Origin: UBA10518 sp022837185
Lineage (GTDB): Bacteria; Desulfobacterota; Desulfobulbia; Desulfobulbales; Desulfobulbaceae
NCBI GenBank assembly: GCA_034007705.1
Contig: JAVEQK010000008.1
Coordinates: 52,793-116,792, forward strand
Length of the DNA stretch: 64,000 nucleotides
Direction of reading: 5' to 3'
The notes under the pieces are model-generated. The model saw only the letters and a program-made list of their open reading frames with translations. It was not told where the DNA came from and searched no databases. Position 1 is the stretch's first letter; each line of letters starts with the position of its first letter. Position numbers and translations under genes: made by a program. Shown in pieces: positions 61,293 through 64,000 of this stretch.

Positions 61293-63698
61293 ATGAGAGA
61301 ATCTACTGCGAAAAGATATCCCCTGATGCCCCTGCGGGACATCGTCATTTTCCCGGGAATGGTCGCCCCCCTCGTGGTGGGAAGGAAAAAATCCATTGCC
61401 GCCCTGGAAAACGCGATGGAAAACAGATCGATGATATTTCTGGTCACCCAGAAGGATGACAGCATCGACGATCCGGGCCGGGAGCATCTCTATGAAATCG
61501 GAACCCTTGCCACGGTCATGCAGCTGCTGCGGCTGCCCGACGGAACCATCAAGGCTCTGGTCGAAGGCAAACGCAGGGCCAGGATAACCGGCCTGACCGA
61601 GTTCGATTCCTTTTTCTCCGTCGAAGTCGAGGAATTGCCCGACATTCATACGGAAGGACCGGAAATCGAAGCGTACGGCAGGGAATTGTACCGCCTTTTC
61701 GAGGAATTCTCCCGGACCAACAAGAAAATTCCCAAGGAAATCCTCACCTCCATTGCCGGCCTGGAAAACATCACTCGACTGGCCGACACGGTAGCTTCCC
61801 ATCTTTCTCTGAAGACAGGACAGAAGCAGGAAATACTGGAGAAGGTCTCGCTGCCCGACCGGATCGCTCTGCTCATGGAGGCGATATATCGGGAAGCCGA
61901 GCTCTCCGAGCTCGAAAAGACCATCCAGGCCAAGGTCAAGAAGAAAATGGCCGACGCCCAGCGCAACTACTACCTGGGAGAAAAAATCAAGGCCATCCAG
62001 GAAGAGATGGGCCAGGGAGAAGGGGCGGATGACATCGCCGAACTGGAGGAGATCATCGCCAGGAAGAAACTCCCTGATCCGGTCCGGGAAAAGGTGGGCA
62101 AGGAACTGAAAAAACTCAAGCAGATGCCGCCGATGTCCGCCGAAACCACGGTGGTCCGCAATTACATCGACGCCATCGTCAGTCTGCCCTGGACCGAAAA
62201 AACCGCCTCCACCATAGACATCAACAGGGCCGAACAGGTCCTCGAGGAAGATCACTACGGCCTGAAAAAGACCAAGGAGAGGATTCTCGAGTATCTGGCC
62301 GTTCAGGCTCAGGTCAAGAAGATCAAGGGACCGATACTCTGCCTGGTGGGCCCGCCCGGGGTGGGAAAAACGTCGATCTGCCGGTCCATCGCCCGGGCAA
62401 TGGACCGCAAGTTTATCCGCCTGTCCCTGGGCGGGGTTCGTGACGAAGCCGAAATACGCGGACACCGGCGGACCTACATCGGTGCAATGCCCGGAAAAAT
62501 CATCCTGTCGATGCAGCGGGCGGAGGTGATCAATCCCGTTTTCTGCCTGGACGAAGTCGACAAGATGAGCATGGATTTCCGCGGTGATCCCTCCGCCGCC
62601 CTGCTGGAAGTCCTGGATCCCGAACAGAACTTCTCCTTCAATGATCACTACCTGGATCTGGATTACGATCTGTCCGAGGTCTTCTTCATTACTACGGCAA
62701 ACAGCCTGCACGGCATTCCGCTGCCCTTGCAGGACAGAATGGAGATCATCAAGCTCAGCGGCTATACCGAAGAAGAAAAGCTGCGCATTGCCGACGGATT
62801 TCTGGTCCCGAAACAGCTGGAAGTCAATGGCTTCCAGCCCGGGGATATCCAGTTCAGCGACCAGGCCCTCCTGGAAATCGTTCGCCGGTATACCCGCGAG
62901 GCGGGCGTCCGCAATCTTGAGCGCACCATTGCTTCGATCTGCCGCAAGGTCGCCCGGGACCGTCTCAAGAAGGATCAGCCCGGCCGAACATACCGGATAT
63001 CGAAGCAAGCGATCGGGCGTTATCTGGGAGCGGCCAGATACCGTTTCGGGCTGGCCGAGGAACAGGACGCCATCGGCCTTGCCACGGGCATGGCCTGGAC
63101 CGAGGTGGGGGGAGAGCTCCTGCAGATAGAATCGACCCTGATGCCTGGTTCCGGGAAGCTGACGGTCACCGGCAAGCTCGGGGATGTGATGCAGGAATCC
63201 GCCCAGGCGGCAATGTCGTATGTCCGCTCCCGGGCCATGCGGCTGGGACTGGATCCGGACTTTTACCAGAAGATCGACCTGCACATTCACGTGCCTGAAG
63301 GCGCCATTCCCAAGGATGGTCCGTCAGCCGGAATCACGATGGCGACCAGCATCGTCTCGGCCCTGCTGAAGATACCCGTGAACCGGTGTATTGCCATGAC
63401 GGGGGAAATCACCCTGCGGGGCAGGATCCTGCCCATCGGCGGTCTGACCGAGAAGCTTCTGGCGGCCAGGCGGGGCAACATTACCCATGTTCTTCTGCCC
63501 CGGGAAAATGAACGCGACCTCAAGGAAGTACCGGCGAAAATCCGCAACAGTCTGACCATCGATCTGGTCAACCACGTCGATGAAGTGCTCCAGAAGGCAC
63601 TGCTGGTGAGGGAAGGGGAAGAGTTGTTCAAGGACATACCCCTGGAGTCCATTTACAAGGACATCACGGTATCGTCGCACAACACCCCCGCCCATTAA
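61293..63698 (+). CDS. lon: ATP-dependent protease Lon
   Basis: 801 residues from ATG 61293 (MRESTAKRYPLMPLRD); longer starts overlap clpX. N domain about 10-205, coiled coil, Walker A GPPGVGKTSICRSIA near 357, Walker B VFCLDEVDKM, and protease domain with catalytic Ser678 in PKDGPSAGITMA and Lys in GGLTEKLLAARR. Last gene of the cluster; the transcript likely ends at the hairpin and T tract before 63780. Confidence 0.97.
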   Translation: MRESTAKRYPLMPLRDIVIFPGMVAPLVVGRKKSIAALENAMENRSMIFLVTQKDDSIDDPGREHLYEIGTLATVMQLLRLPDGTIKALVEGKRRARITGLTEFDSFFSVEVEELPDIHTEGPEIEAYGRELYRLFEEFSRTNKKIPKEILTSIAGLENITRLADTVASHLSLKTGQKQEILEKVSLPDRIALLMEAIYREAELSELEKTIQAKVKKKMADAQRNYYLGEKIKAIQEEMGQGEGADDIAELEEIIARKKLPDPVREKVGKELKKLKQMPPMSAETTVVRNYIDAIVSLPWTEKTASTIDINRAEQVLEEDHYGLKKTKERILEYLAVQAQVKKIKGPILCLVGPPGVGKTSICRSIARAMDRKFIRLSLGGVRDEAEIRGHRRTYIGAMPGKIILSMQRAEVINPVFCLDEVDKMSMDFRGDPSAALLEVLDPEQNFSFNDHYLDLDYDLSEVFFITTANSLHGIPLPLQDRMEIIKLSGYTEEEKLRIADGFLVPKQLEVNGFQPGDIQFSDQALLEIVRRYTREAGVRNLERTIASICRKVARDRLKKDQPGRTYRISKQAIGRYLGAARYRFGLAEEQDAIGLATGMAWTEVGGELLQIESTLMPGSGKLTVTGKLGDVMQESAQAAMSYVRSRAMRLGLDPDFYQKIDLHIHVPEGAIPKDGPSAGITMATSIVSALLKIPVNRCIAMTGEITLRGRILPIGGLTEKLLAARRGNITHVLLPRENERDLKEVPAKIRNSLTIDLVNHVDEVLQKALLVREGEELFKDIPLESIYKDITVSSHNTPAH

Positions 63699-63737
63699 GA
63701 ACAGGTCTCAGCCGGCGCACCGACAGCGGCGGAAGAC

Positions 63738-63779
63738 CTGCCGGCAACCGCATGAAGGTCCCCGCCTGCCGCTTTTTTC
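63738..63779 (+). terminator. Probable terminator after lon
   Basis: A GC-rich region with partner segments ACCT and AGGT and outer GCGG/CCGC ends in a TTTTTT tract at 63773-63778. The stem is imperfect. The tract abuts the -35 element of the tRNA promoter. Confidence 0.4.
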
Positions 63780-63808
63780 TTGACGGAGCGCGGTTATCCT
63801 GATAAATA
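63780..63808 (+). promoter_or_regulatory. Promoter of the tRNA-Val/tRNA-Asp operon
   Basis: TTGACG (63780-63785), 17 bases, TAAATA (63803-63808); start near 63815, 12 bases before tRNA-Val. Its -35 is the same TTGACG as at the tRNA-Leu promoter. Confidence 0.6.
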
Positions 63809-63826
63809 CCAGCACACGTTGTGAAC

Positions 63827-63902
63827 GGGCGGATAGCTCAGCTGGGAGAGCATCGGCCTTACAAGCCGAGGGTCACAGGTTCGAGCCCTGTTCCGCCCAC
63901 CA
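63827..63902 (+). tRNA. tRNA-Val (anticodon TAC)
   Basis: 76 bases with encoded CCA. Acceptor GGGCGGA/TCCGCCC, anticodon stem TCGGC/GCCGA with loop CTTACAA, T arm with GTTCGAG. Discriminator A. Fifteen bases before tRNA-Asp. Confidence 0.96.
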
Positions 63903-63917
63903 GGCAAAACATACTCT

Positions 63918-63994
<77 letters not shown>

Positions 63995-64000
63995 GAGATA

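Overview
The window is a piece of a GC-rich Gram-negative chromosome with close to complete coding density. It carries a multihaem c-type cytochrome, an LPS assembly block (MsbA, glycosyltransferases, O-antigen ligase, UDP-GlcNAc epimerase), a type II secretion operon with pseudopilins, sigma-54 regulation, a geranylgeranyl-reductase-like flavoprotein, FolE2 in place of FolE1, and two genes read through in-frame UGA codons as selenocysteine. Together these suggest a Desulfobacterota (former Deltaproteobacteria), probably near Desulfobulbales. The lineage is inference from content and gene order; no rRNA is present. I see no mobile elements, CRISPR arrays or phage genes.

Layout. 1-6.1 kb: 3' part of a family II pyrophosphatase and its terminator; an operon of rarA and a selenocysteine-containing tetrahaem protein (minus strand); a REC-GAF-adenylate cyclase; a PilZ protein. 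6.1-12.6 kb: succinate-semialdehyde dehydrogenase, then a GlrK/QseG/GlrR-type kinase-lipoprotein-regulator operon, followed by an intergenic region with two TGTC-N10-GACA boxes, an IHF-consensus site and a -24/-12 promoter in front of a secreted fibronectin-III-like protein. 12.7-17.3 kb: folE2, S4 protein, IMP cyclohydrolase, purN, pyrR, an orphan histidine kinase. 17.3-26.8 kb: U32 protein and the LPS block. 26.8-38.1 kb: gspI-J-K-L-M-N-C-D-E with gspF convergent at the end. 38.3-49.1 kb: SelW-like selenoprotein, DtxR-type regulator, recN, PP-loop protein, dCMP deaminase, hydrolase, PEP synthase regulator, small dihaem cytochrome, FlgO/CsgG-like lipoprotein, flavoprotein, TerC. 49.4-64 kb: housekeeping genes purA, rpoZ, dnaJ, moaC, dksA-like, galT, response regulator, a degenerate FolE2 paralogue, glyS, tRNA-Leu, tig-clpP-clpX-lon, tRNA-Val and tRNA-Asp.

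The strongest points are (1) two selenoprotein genes that normal gene calling misses or truncates, each with a UGA followed by a hairpin with the same GGUCU apical loop. One is a small Rdx/SelW protein. The other has a 5'-nucleotidase-like fold that has lost its metal-binding motifs, carries a Cys-Gly-Sec motif and is fused to a tetrahaem cytochrome. (2) A GlrR-like sigma-54 circuit whose binding sites can be read beside the regulator gene, with a surface protein as apparent target. (3) A FolE2 paralogue with its active site substituted in place. (4) A terminator-like hairpin placed directly after the purA promoter.
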